NCBI GenBank assembly: GCA_002297935.1
Contig: DBLC01000073.1
Location: 12,797-33,051 of the forward strand
Origin: Dialister sp. UBA734
GTDB taxonomy: Bacteria > Bacillota > Negativicutes > Veillonellales > Dialisteraceae
Length of the DNA: 20,255 nt
Direction: 5' to 3'
The notes under the pieces are model-generated. The model saw only the letters and a list, made by a program, of their open reading frames with translations. It made no database searches and had not been told where the DNA came from. The position numbers were made by a program, and so were the translations under genes. Below, one piece after another: positions 14,311 through 20,255 of this stretch. Each line of letters begins with the position of its first letter. Positions within the stretch are counted from its first letter, which is position 1.

Positions 14311-15816
14311 ATGGCAACCTATATTAATGAACCGGCACATACCTTCAACGAATATCTTCTCATTCCAGGATATTCCGATTGTAACTGCATCCCAGCAAAT
14401 GTTTCTCTGAAAACTCCACTGGTAAGATACAAAAAAGGCGAAGAACCGGCTATTACATTAAACATTCCTATGGTATCTGCAATTATGCAGGCTGTCTCCG
14501 GTGAAAAACTGGCAGTGGAACTGGCTAGAAACGGCGGCGTTTCTTTCATCTATGGTTCTCAGACACCTGAAGAAGAAGCAGCCATGGTTGCCAGAGTCAA
14601 AGCACAGAAAGCAGGATTCGTTCCGTCTGACTCCAATCTTTCTCCAGAAAATACCTTAGCCGATGTACTGGCCCTAAAAGCCAAGACCGGCCACTCCACC
14701 ATCGCAATCACCGAAGATGGCACTTCCAACGGCAAACTGGTGGGTATCGTTTCCTCCAGAGACTACCGCGTAAGCCGTATGGACAAGAGCGAAAAGATTA
14801 AAAATTTCATGACCCCAGCAGACAAACTGGTGAAAGCCACCTACGGCATCACCCTGTCTGAAGCCAATGACATCATCTGGGACAACAAAATCAATTCCCT
14901 GCCGGTCCTCTACGAAGACGGCCGCCTCTATGGTTTCGTATTCCGCAAAGACTACGATTCCCATCAGGAAAACCCGAACGAAATGCTGGACGCCCAGAAA
15001 CGTTTCATCGTTGGCGCTGGTATCAACTCCAGAGACTACGCAGAACGAGTACCGAAACTGGTAGACGCAGGCGCTGATGTACTGTGCATCGACTCCTCCG
15101 AAGGTTTCTCCGAATGGCAGAAAATCACCATCAACTGGATCCGTGAACGGTACGGCGAAAACGTCAAAGTAGGCGCTGGCAACGTCGTAGACCGCGAAGG
15201 CTTCCTGTTCCTCGCAGAAGCAGGCGCTGATTTCGTCAAAGTCGGCATCGGCGGCGGTTCCATCTGCATCACCCGTGAAACCAAAGGCATCGGCCGTGGC
15301 CAGGCTACCGCACTCATCGAAGTCTGCCAGGCAAGAGATGAATACTACAAGAGAACCGGCATTTACGTACCGGTATGCTCCGATGGCGGTATCGTATACG
15401 ACCACCATATCACCTTGGCTCTCGCTATGGGCGCTGACTTCGTCATGCTGGGCAGATACTTTGCTCGCTTCGATGAATCCCCGACACAGAAGAGAACCGT
15501 CGGCGGCACCGTCGTGAAGGAATACTGGGGCGAAGGTTCCAATCGTGCTAGAAACTGGGGCCGTTATGACCTGGATGGTTCCAAGAAACTGGCCTTCGAA
15601 GAAGGGGTTGATTCCTACGTACCATACGCTGGTCCACTGAAAGAAAACGTAGCTAAGACCTGCGCTAAGATCAAAGCCACCATGTGTAACTGCGGCGCTA
15701 TCACCATCCCGCAGCTCCAGGAAAAAGCCAAACTGACCCTCGTATCCGCTACCTCCATCGTAGAAGGCGGCGCTCACGACGTCATCAGAAAAGAAAAAGA
15801 CAGCTCCGACAGATAA
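14311..15816 (+). CDS. guaB: IMP dehydrogenase (protozoan/Tritrichomonas-like type)
   Basis: 501 residues. IMP dehydrogenase converts IMP to XMP with NAD, the committed step to GMP. The TIM barrel (about 1-100 and 225-501) is interrupted by a CBS pair (about 105-220). The catalytic loop is GIGGGSICITRETKGIGRG with C319; the flap has R418-Y419 in NWGRYD; SDGGIVYD binds IMP phosphate. GGGSICITRE replaces the more usual GPGSICTTR. By recall, the whole protein follows Tritrichomonas foetus IMPDH closely (HTFNEYLLIPG start, SVSGEK-like region, STMCNCGA-like end), with the same residue numbers for C319, R418 and Y419. AGGAGG precedes the ATG. It is monocistronic, with a strong promoter and terminator. 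Confidence 0.95.
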   Translation: MATYINEPAHTFNEYLLIPGYSDCNCIPANVSLKTPLVRYKKGEEPAITLNIPMVSAIMQAVSGEKLAVELARNGGVSFIYGSQTPEEEAAMVARVKAQKAGFVPSDSNLSPENTLADVLALKAKTGHSTIAITEDGTSNGKLVGIVSSRDYRVSRMDKSEKIKNFMTPADKLVKATYGITLSEANDIIWDNKINSLPVLYEDGRLYGFVFRKDYDSHQENPNEMLDAQKRFIVGAGINSRDYAERVPKLVDAGADVLCIDSSEGFSEWQKITINWIRERYGENVKVGAGNVVDREGFLFLAEAGADFVKVGIGGGSICITRETKGIGRGQATALIEVCQARDEYYKRTGIYVPVCSDGGIVYDHHITLALAMGADFVMLGRYFARFDESPTQKRTVGGTVVKEYWGEGSNRARNWGRYDLDGSKKLAFEEGVDSYVPYAGPLKENVAKTCAKIKATMCNCGAITIPQLQEKAKLTLVSATSIVEGGAHDVIRKEKDSSDR

Positions 15817-15826
15817 TCAGAGCATT

Positions 15827-15857
15827 GAAAAACTCCCGCTTCGGCGGGAGTTTTTTG
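15827..15857 (+). terminator. Intrinsic terminator of guaB
   Basis: AACTCCCGC-TTCG-GCGGGAGTT (15831-15852), a UUCG tetraloop stem followed by TTTT, 14 nt after the stop codon. Confidence 0.95.
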
Positions 15858-15885
15858 TTTGGGATGACATCGCTTGTTCTGAAAC

Positions 15886-15970
15886 AATGCGTAATGCGAA
15901 GTGCGTGGTGCGTAATGGTGGAAGGGGCGCATCAAGTTATATAGCGTCCCAATACCCCTTTTTATAAAAT
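15886..15970 (+). repeat. Family B hairpin with ACGC tail, copy B5
   Basis: Tail TGCGTAATGCGAAGTGCGTG (15888 onward), then GGTGG, stem GGGGCGC (15924-15930) with GCGTCCC (one wobble), then AATACCCCTTTTTATA. It is in plus orientation and follows the plus-strand guaB. Confidence 0.85.
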
Positions 15971-15990
15971 AGATGTTAAGGAAACGGTAC

Positions 15991-16080
15991 TACCTCCAGC
16001 GTCATTTCGACCGGTCGTATTCGTGCGAAATGGTATAAATGGATTGAAATGAGATGCGCCCCTTAGTGGAAAAATCTTAT
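15991..16080. repeat. Family E left-half copy, E2
   Basis: AGCGTCATTTCGACCGGTCG (15999 onward), then TGAAATGAGATGCGCCCC and TAGTGGAAAAATCTTA match the left half of E1. The matching right half is not clear. The 780-bp gap between guaB and the antitoxin-like gene is repeat throughout; no gene is seen. Confidence 0.7.
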
Positions 16081-16216
16081 CAGCACAAGCGGCAAGGGCT
16101 AAAAGAAACATCCCATTACGGCTTAATCACCCAAACGATGCAGCTTGCTATAACATACCATCTCACTTCGCTCGAGAAGCCGTCTCGTTGCTATGATTTG
16201 ATACAGAACGTTTTTC

Positions 16217-16470
16217 TCCAGCGTCATTTCGACCGACGGGATTTGTGCAAAATGACACTGCAGAGTAGTTCGGTACTATGTTAGACAGAAGTGGAGAAAT
16301 CTCAACTCTCCAGCGGAATTTTATCCAGCTGAACTGAACCATAACGGAATGGCTCAGTTGTCACCATTTCCGCTACTGCGTTGAGATTTCTCCACTTTTG
16401 TCTAACATAGTACTGGACTGCACTGCATCAACACCAAACACAAATCCCATCGGTCGAAATGACGCTAGAG
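16217..16470. repeat. Family E long palindrome, copy E3
   Basis: Outer arms open with CCAGCGTCATTTCGACCGAC (from 16218) and the inverted CTAGCGTCATTTCGACCGAT (ending 16466). Inner arms 16273-16306 and 16380-16413 are 34 bp with one mismatch (GTACTATGTTAGACARAAGT then GGAGAAATCTCAAC). The middle has AGCGGAAATGG-type and CAGCTGAACTGA segments that can also pair. The whole unit could fold into a hairpin of about 250 nt. Confidence 0.85.
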
Positions 16471-16605
16471 ATGATATCGCTTTTCTTACCAATGGCATGG
16501 TATGAAAAGAGTGATCCCCCACGGACCTATCATTGACATAAAATACGGTCTAGCAATAACTACTAGCAAAACGAATGGCAATTTTACAGCAGAGAACGTT
16601 CAAAA

Positions 16606-16782
16606 TCATCCATCAAGTGCTTCTTTCAATGTATCCATACTGGTATAACCAGGTACATCAGACTCTTTAGAAATACGGCGAGCTTCTGCCATAGCCTGTA
16701 ATGTTTGTTTAGAATAGCGAAGAACACTTTCTTGCAATTTGTTATCTTCATCGACAGAAACCTGATTCGGAACTGTATCCAT
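16606..16782 (-). CDS. Orphan RelB/DinJ-like antitoxin, probably shortened
   Basis: 58 residues from the ATG at 16782 (an upstream TTG in the same frame is rejected). The C-terminal half, QAMAEARRISKESDVPGYTS then MDTLKEAL, resembles the toxin-wrapping tail of RelB/DinJ antitoxins. The N-terminal VSVDEDNKLQESVLRYSK could be the remains of a ribbon-helix-helix DNA-binding part, but it is shorter than usual for DinJ. No toxin gene lies on either side: downstream is the E3 palindrome. It could be a relic of a toxin-antitoxin pair or a solitary regulator. The ribosome binding site is GGTGAT or AAGG. Confidence 0.55.
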   Translation of the reverse strand: MDTVPNQVSVDEDNKLQESVLRYSKQTLQAMAEARRISKESDVPGYTSMDTLKEALDG

Positions 16783-16810
16783 AAAAATCACCAACCTTTA
16801 TCTCCGTGAT

Positions 16811-16821
16811 TGTATTATACA
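16811..16821 (-). promoter_or_regulatory. -10 box and possible operator of the antitoxin-like gene
   Basis: The TATAAT on the minus strand (16814-16819) lies inside the near-perfect palindrome TGTATTATACA. ATTGT motifs flank it as a direct repeat. No good -35 is visible. Autoregulation through this palindrome is an inference from antitoxin biology. Confidence 0.5.
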
Positions 16822-16888
16822 CGATTGTCTCAAGTTTCCCACCAGAAAAATAATGTTACCTTTTGATAAAAGCTATAATTGAGCAAGC

Positions 16889-16936
16889 AAAAAAGGACTC
16901 GGTCGAAATAGCCACATTTCACCAAGTCCTTTTTAT
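16889..16936 (-). terminator. Intrinsic terminator downstream of the diguanylate cyclase gene
   Basis: AAAAAAGGACT (16890-16899 region) pairs with AGTCCTTTTT (16925-16934), with inner CGGT/ACC and GAAAT/ATTTC pairs. On the minus strand it is followed by TTTTTT. It lies beyond the B6 element, about 80 nt after the gene's stop. Confidence 0.75.
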
Positions 16937-16939
16937 TTT

Positions 16940-17012
16940 TAAAAACTTTGCGGCGCTTCCAAACTTTATGCGCCGCTACCTTCATTACGCACTACGCACT
17001 TCGCATTATGCG
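16940..17012 (-). repeat. Family B hairpin with ACGC tail, copy B6
   Basis: Stem GCGGCGC (16950-16956) with GCGCCGC, loop TTCCAAACTTTAT, then TACCTTCA and tail TTACGCACTACGCACTTCGC. The tail touches the stop codon of the diguanylate cyclase gene (17013-17015). Confidence 0.85.
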
Positions 17013-18365
17013 CTATTCCTTAGGTGCCGGATAGAACGTCACCCCGTGTTTTCCATGTTCTTTCGTATAGTACAGTGCCTGGTCCGCATCGGTGAACTGG
17101 CTCTTCCCTGGATTCTTCCGGTCTGTAAAGGCCACACCGACACTCAAAGAAACAGCAGGCAAGCCGTCCGTCGGATGGGACAGTTTTTCGTTGATAGCGT
17201 TAATTCGATCCACTACGGTATGTGTCAAATCGCTGGTCATTTCTACCATGATGACCGCAAATTCATCGCCGCCGATACGGCAGATGTAATCGATATCACG
17301 GAAGGTTTCCAGCAGCAAGCGGGATACCTTTTTCAGGATTTCATCCCCCACCGCATGACCGTTGTTATCATTGACCAATTTAAAAATATCCACATCGATC
17401 AAAATCAAAGCGAAATCTTTTTTGTCTTTTTCATATAAACTGAAAATCTGGTTGTAAGAGCCACGATTCAGCAAATCAGTCAACGGATCGTGCTCTGCCT
17501 GGTGTTTGATAAGTCTCTGCCGTTCTTCGTTTTCCTTATAAATCCGATTATAAGTTTTGCCCAATTTTTCCAGCTCATAGGCCCCACCGACGGACAGCAG
17601 GGAATCTTTTTCGATATCCTTGTTGTAACGAAGCAGGGGCTTCACAATCCAATGACGCATCACGAGACACAGCGAAAGCATCATCAGGGCAAAAGCCAGC
17701 ATCCCGGCCAGAATCACAAAGAAAATTTTTGTAAACAAATCGGATGCCCGATTCTGCCGTTCATAAATGAGTTCACTGAAAGCAGAAGCCGCTTCGCCCA
17801 CCTGGTCAGAAATTTCCGTTTTCGCCGTTTCATAAGCCGGACTAATCACCAAGGTCCGAGCCTTAGCGAGCTTTTCCGCCGAAGACAGACTAGCATCTTC
17901 CGGCTTCAACTGCACCTTTCGTATTTCCTCCGGCCAAGTAGAACTGTCCGCCCCTTCGCTCTCTTCGATGAGCCGCATGGCGTAATATTCTAAATTCATC
18001 AAATTTCTGGATGTGGACAGAGCATGACGCAAAGCCTGCAGCGATTCCGAATGGTCGTCCAACTTCGCCAGGTCCTGCAGTGCCTTTTCTCTGGTTTTCG
18101 TCACATCGGCTTCTTCAAAATAAGCAGCGATATATTTCCGATCCCCCGTGGCAGCGGCCAATCGCACCTGCCTGGTCAGAATATCCGACCCTTGCTGCAA
18201 CTCCTGCACCGCATAGCGGCAGTCGATATAATCCTGCATGGAAGAACGCAGCACCCTATACTGCTGGTGCCCCCACATCGCCATCCCAATAGACGTAACA
18301 AACAGTACAATGGTGATGATGGTACTCCATTTACTGATCACCCGTATTTTGATTTTCCCAGCCAT
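17013..18365 (-). CDS. Membrane-bound diguanylate cyclase (GGDEF domain)
   Basis: 450 residues from the ATG at 18365, with AAGGA 6 nt upstream. ATGs at 18371 and 18401 are possible; the former also has a GGGGAGAG site. TM1 is near residues 12-32 (WSTIITIVLFVTSIGMAMWG), then an extracytoplasmic helical sensor of about 190 residues, TM2 (IFFVILAGMLAFALMMLSLC), a HAMP-like linker (VMRHWIVKPLLRYNKDIEKD) and a GGDEF domain. The active loop RIGGDEF is intact (about 365-369), and RDID at the I-site position suggests product feedback by c-di-GMP. HDPLTDLLNRGSYN and ILIDVDIFKLVNDNNGHAVG are the standard GGDEF signatures. Its signal is unknown. Its stop touches repeat B6. Confidence 0.92.
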   Translation of the reverse strand: MAGKIKIRVISKWSTIITIVLFVTSIGMAMWGHQQYRVLRSSMQDYIDCRYAVQELQQGSDILTRQVRLAAATGDRKYIAAYFEEADVTKTREKALQDLAKLDDHSESLQALRHALSTSRNLMNLEYYAMRLIEESEGADSSTWPEEIRKVQLKPEDASLSSAEKLAKARTLVISPAYETAKTEISDQVGEAASAFSELIYERQNRASDLFTKIFFVILAGMLAFALMMLSLCLVMRHWIVKPLLRYNKDIEKDSLLSVGGAYELEKLGKTYNRIYKENEERQRLIKHQAEHDPLTDLLNRGSYNQIFSLYEKDKKDFALILIDVDIFKLVNDNNGHAVGDEILKKVSRLLLETFRDIDYICRIGGDEFAVIMVEMTSDLTHTVVDRINAINEKLSHPTDGLPAVSLSVGVAFTDRKNPGKSQFTDADQALYYTKEHGKHGVTFYPAPKE

Positions 18366-18490
18366 AAACATTCCTTCTCTCCCCGCCGGCTCGTGATTCA
18401 TCTGTTATAGTTCATTTATAATGTTTTTTAGTATTTTATCATGAATTTTTCTCCGATACAAGAAAAATTCATAATAAAATATGTGATGGT

Positions 18491-18627
18491 TTGGTGACTG
18501 GTGACTCGTGACTGGTGACTCGTAGCTAGTAGCTAGGCCCTGGGAATTTTGGAAATATGACTCTATCCACAGAAGCACAAGCGTCTCGCTCGCGTCCCTA
18601 ATCCCTAGGTCCTAGCTACTAATCCCT
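18491..18627. repeat. Family C palindromic element, copy C6
   Basis: Starts with TTGGTGACTGGTGACTCGTG. TAGCTAGTAGCTAGGCCCTG (18523 onward) faces CCCTAATCCCTAGGTCCTAG and GCTACTAATCCC (18595-18626). Between them is GGAAATATGACTCTATCCAC, the module also found at 11033. The gap between the cyclase and transporter genes (18366-18712) holds only this and B7, apart from the cyclase promoter region, in which I cannot pick clear boxes. Confidence 0.75.
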
Positions 18628-18650
18628 GTTTACGACCTCACCTACTAAAA

Positions 18651-18712
18651 GATATTGCGGCGCTTTATTATTTGATGCGCCGCCACCATCATTTCTCACT
18701 TCTAACTTCTCA
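18651..18712 (-). repeat. Family B hairpin with CTAACTTCTCACT tail, copy B7
   Basis: Stem GCGGCGC (18657-18663) with GCGCCGC (18677-18683), then CACCATCA and tail TTTCTCACTTCTAACTTCTC. The tail touches the stop codon of the transporter gene (18713-18715). Confidence 0.85.
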
Positions 18713-19219
18713 CTAAATCTCTCTTTTCATCCATTTCTCAATGGAACGATACACCACCAAGAACAGCCCCACTTCCATGGGGAAACAAATCACATTCTTG
18801 ATGAGCCGGCTCACAAAAATCGCCGATGCGGCCTTGTCGTAATACAACACCAACCACAGCGTATTGAGGCCCAGGTGAATCAGAACCATGACCAGCAGAA
18901 ACGGGATACACACATAAGGAAATTTCACTTTTCTCCCATAGAGGAAATAGCCGAAAATCCAACCGGTCAGAAAATCAGACAGTGTAAATCCAGGAAAGAA
19001 AATACTGGTCCCAATGATAGCGGTACCGATCAGATTATCCATGGCCCCCACCAGCCCCGCCTTCCAAGGCCCATAGAGCGCCCCCGCAATGGCAATGGGC
19101 AGAAAACCAAAAGTGATGCGCACAAAAGGCGTCTGAATGGCAAATATATAAGATAAAAGTACAGCCAGCCCGGTCAAAAGTCCCAGGATGACCACTTCGT
19201 GCCGTTGGATGGTATGCAT
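18713..19219 (-). CDS. ECF transporter S component, folate (FolT)-like
   Basis: 168 residues, hydrophobic throughout, with five or six membrane segments. TPFVRITFGFLPIAIAGALY, GPWKAGLVGAMDNLIG and FFPGFTLSDFLTGWIFGYFL follow the FolT-family pattern (IGFsflPia, GP..g, ffpGftls..LtG). Such S components bind the vitamin in the membrane and dock with a shared EcfA-A'-T energy module encoded elsewhere. Folate is the best guess; another vitamin cannot be excluded. The ribosome binding site GAGGA is 7 nt upstream. No riboswitch pattern is seen in the leader, only a short perfect hairpin. The stop touches repeat B7. Confidence 0.82.
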   Translation of the reverse strand: MHTIQRHEVVILGLLTGLAVLLSYIFAIQTPFVRITFGFLPIAIAGALYGPWKAGLVGAMDNLIGTAIIGTSIFFPGFTLSDFLTGWIFGYFLYGRKVKFPYVCIPFLLVMVLIHLGLNTLWLVLYYDKAASAIFVSRLIKNVICFPMEVGLFLVVYRSIEKWMKREI

Positions 19220-19239
19220 ATGACATTCCTCATTTCCTA

Positions 19240-19259
19240 TTTAATGACAGTTCATTAAA
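19240..19259. promoter_or_regulatory. Perfect 8-bp hairpin in the FolT-like gene leader
   Basis: TTTAATGA-CAGT-TCATTAAA lies about 20 nt upstream of the start codon, next to the ribosome binding site. It may be an operator or a translation-affecting stem; AT richness makes chance possible. Confidence 0.5.
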
Positions 19260-19496
19260 TCACTTTCTAGAAAAAATAATTGTTGAATAAGCGATAAGCG
19301 ATGTACCCCTTGTAGAAGCAATGCTATTAACTCAAACCACTCAGCCTAAACATATCATTTTGCACTGATGTAATCTAATATCGGGTGCTATAACATACAG
19401 TTAAAGGTGCTTGTCTGTTAGCCTTGTATGTAAACACCCCAGACGCTTTGGCTCATTTCATACCGCTCCTCTTTCATATTAACTTTAGGAATACAA

Positions 19497-19690
19497 CAAA
19501 GATTCTTCGACACGCCCTTCGGGCGGCTCAGAATGACACTTGTGAAAAATGCCTTTTGAGACATTAATAAGACTACGGCTTCTCTGTTAGCCTCGATTTT
19601 GCTCACAAGCGTTCTTTTCTAGCCTCTAGCCCTGCATGCTGCTTTCTGTCATCCTGAGCCGCCCGTAGGGCGATGCCGAAGGATCTTTGT
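19497..19690. repeat. Family F REP-like inverted pair
   Basis: ACAAAGATTCTTCGACACGC then CCTTCGGGCGGCTCAGAATG (19497-19536) is matched in inverse by TGTCATCCTGAGCCGCCCGT then AGGGCGATGCCGAAGGATCT (19648-19687). Each half also has an internal CGCCC/GGGCG hairpin. This motif type is widespread in bacterial genomes as a REP-like sequence. Confidence 0.8.
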
Positions 19691-20054
19691 GTTATTCCAT
19701 GTTGCTGTTTGTTTCTCTGATGGAATAAAATGAGACTTCCCGTTTTAGTATGCCCTCCAATGACACGACTTTTCTACTGGAAGCAAAATATTTAAGGATC
19801 CTGTGAAATTGCAATATTTCTTCGATTTTATCGATACCTTTAATAGATTCTAGGTTGAGAAGTTTGAATTAATAAGCAACCACTATTTACATTTCATATA
19901 ATAGGAAGAGTATAGCACAAGGCGCGTATACTGGGAAGTTACGGATTTGCATGAGAAGGAATACAAAGAGAATAGACGCTCCTAGCAGTATAAAACATTT
20001 TGTGAAACAATGAACCATAATGCATTATGCACCTCACATGATTTCAGAAAAACA

Positions 20055-20100
20055 AAAAGCACTATCTCGCAAGAATCAGATCTTACTAGATAGTGCTTTT
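20055..20100. terminator. Bidirectional terminator-like hairpin without an adjacent gene
   Basis: AAAAGCACTATCT (20055-20067) and AGATAGTGCTTTT (20088-20100) form a perfect 13-bp stem with A and T runs at the ends; the loop has a small AAGA/TCTT stem. No coding gene ends here, so it may close an unrecognised transcript or be a relic. Confidence 0.6.
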
Positions 20101-20225
20101 CTAAATAGTGGGCGGTCAATAATTTATACAGCTCACATGTATCGAGTAGTATTGTATAATTGTACGAATGAATAGTGCACAGGTTTCTACAAATTTTGGC
20201 AAATATCCTTGCATCGATTTCATTT

Positions 20226-20255
20226 TTTATAAAAAAGGGTATTGGGGCGCTTCCA
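20226..20255 (-). repeat. Family B hairpin, copy B8, cut by the window end
   Basis: TTTTTATAAAAAAGGGTATT then GGGGCGCTTCCA is identical to the start of copy B2. The second stem half and tail lie beyond the window. Confidence 0.8.

Larger units (their letters stand above)
19260..20225. other. Gene-free stretch of about 1 kb
   Basis: No ORF here has a convincing start, ribosome binding site or recognisable protein. It contains the family F inverted pair (19497-19690), an AT-rich segment of low information (19740-20050), and a terminator-like hairpin (20055-20100). No tRNA or known RNA was recognised. A TATAAT at 20155-20160 has no matching -35. Confidence 0.6.

Noticed and set aside
14674..15777. 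367-aa minus-strand ORF opposite guaB
   Set aside because: Shadow of guaB; no start signals and no family resemblance.
16863..17438. 191-aa plus-strand ORF over the end of the diguanylate cyclase gene
   Set aside because: Antisense shadow that also runs through repeat B6 and a terminator.
19220..19500. Folate or other riboswitch upstream of the FolT-like gene
   Set aside because: Conserved tetrahydrofolate riboswitch segments are absent; only a short AT-rich hairpin is present.
1..20255. tRNA, rRNA or phage attachment sites
   Set aside because: No cloverleaf arms with a TTCGA loop, no rRNA-like stretches and no integrase were seen on reading both strands.

Overview
The window looks like chromosome from a diderm Firmicute (class Negativicutes). 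The evidence is a Skp/OmpH-family periplasmic chaperone with a clear signal peptide, found together with Firmicute-type genes: a YtfI/YtfJ (GerW) pair, a WYL regulator and a folate-type ECF S component. No species is named, because nothing here fixes one. Gene content is ordinary housekeeping and regulation. The intergenic space is unusual: almost every gap is filled with palindromic repeats of several families.

Layout. From 51 to 9034 every gene is on the minus strand: an MTH1-like Nudix hydrolase, an HD-domain phosphohydrolase, ompH, a three-gene overlapping operon (WYL regulator, ytfI/DUF2953, ytfJ/GerW), a BcrC-like PAP2 phosphatase, a 69-aa membrane protein, then sucD and sucC. From 9617 to 15816 genes are on the plus strand: a MocR-type regulator (GntR HTH fused to an aminotransferase fold), a threonine-aldolase-family PLP enzyme, a TetR regulator and guaB (IMP dehydrogenase). 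From 16606 to 19219 genes are on the minus strand again: an orphan RelB/DinJ-like antitoxin remnant, a membrane diguanylate cyclase and a FolT-like transporter component. The last kilobase holds no gene I can support.

Repeats. At least seven families recur: (A) about 160-180 bp palindromes built on GGTTAT with outer arm GGTTATTATTCTGC; (B) a 7-bp GC stem (GGGGCGC/GCGCCCC or GCGGCGC/GCGCCGC) with a T-run on one side and a swappable tail of short repeats on the other; (C) GTGACTGGTGACTAGT arrays, often with TAGCTAGGCCCTAGG and GGTTAACGG modules; (D) GGTTCTAAGG palindromes; (E) MITE-like palindromes opening with GTCATTTCGACC; (F) a GATTCTTCG...CTCAGAATGAC inverted pair; (G) a CTCCCCCG-containing unit of about 120 bp, repeated directly. 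In A and B the arms differ between copies but stay complementary, which suggests selection on a folded structure. Many copies touch or supply the stop codon of the preceding gene. Most B copies point the same way relative to that gene, as a dispersed 3'-end or terminator module would.

How the genes relate. sucC and sucD encode the two subunits of succinyl-CoA synthetase but are split by a head-to-head pair of B elements. guaB closely resembles, from memory, the protozoan (Tritrichomonas-type) IMP dehydrogenase and has its catalytic residues at the same positions. The MocR regulator lies upstream of a PLP enzyme, a common regulator-target arrangement. The most interesting feature of the window is the modular hairpin-repeat system rather than any single protein.
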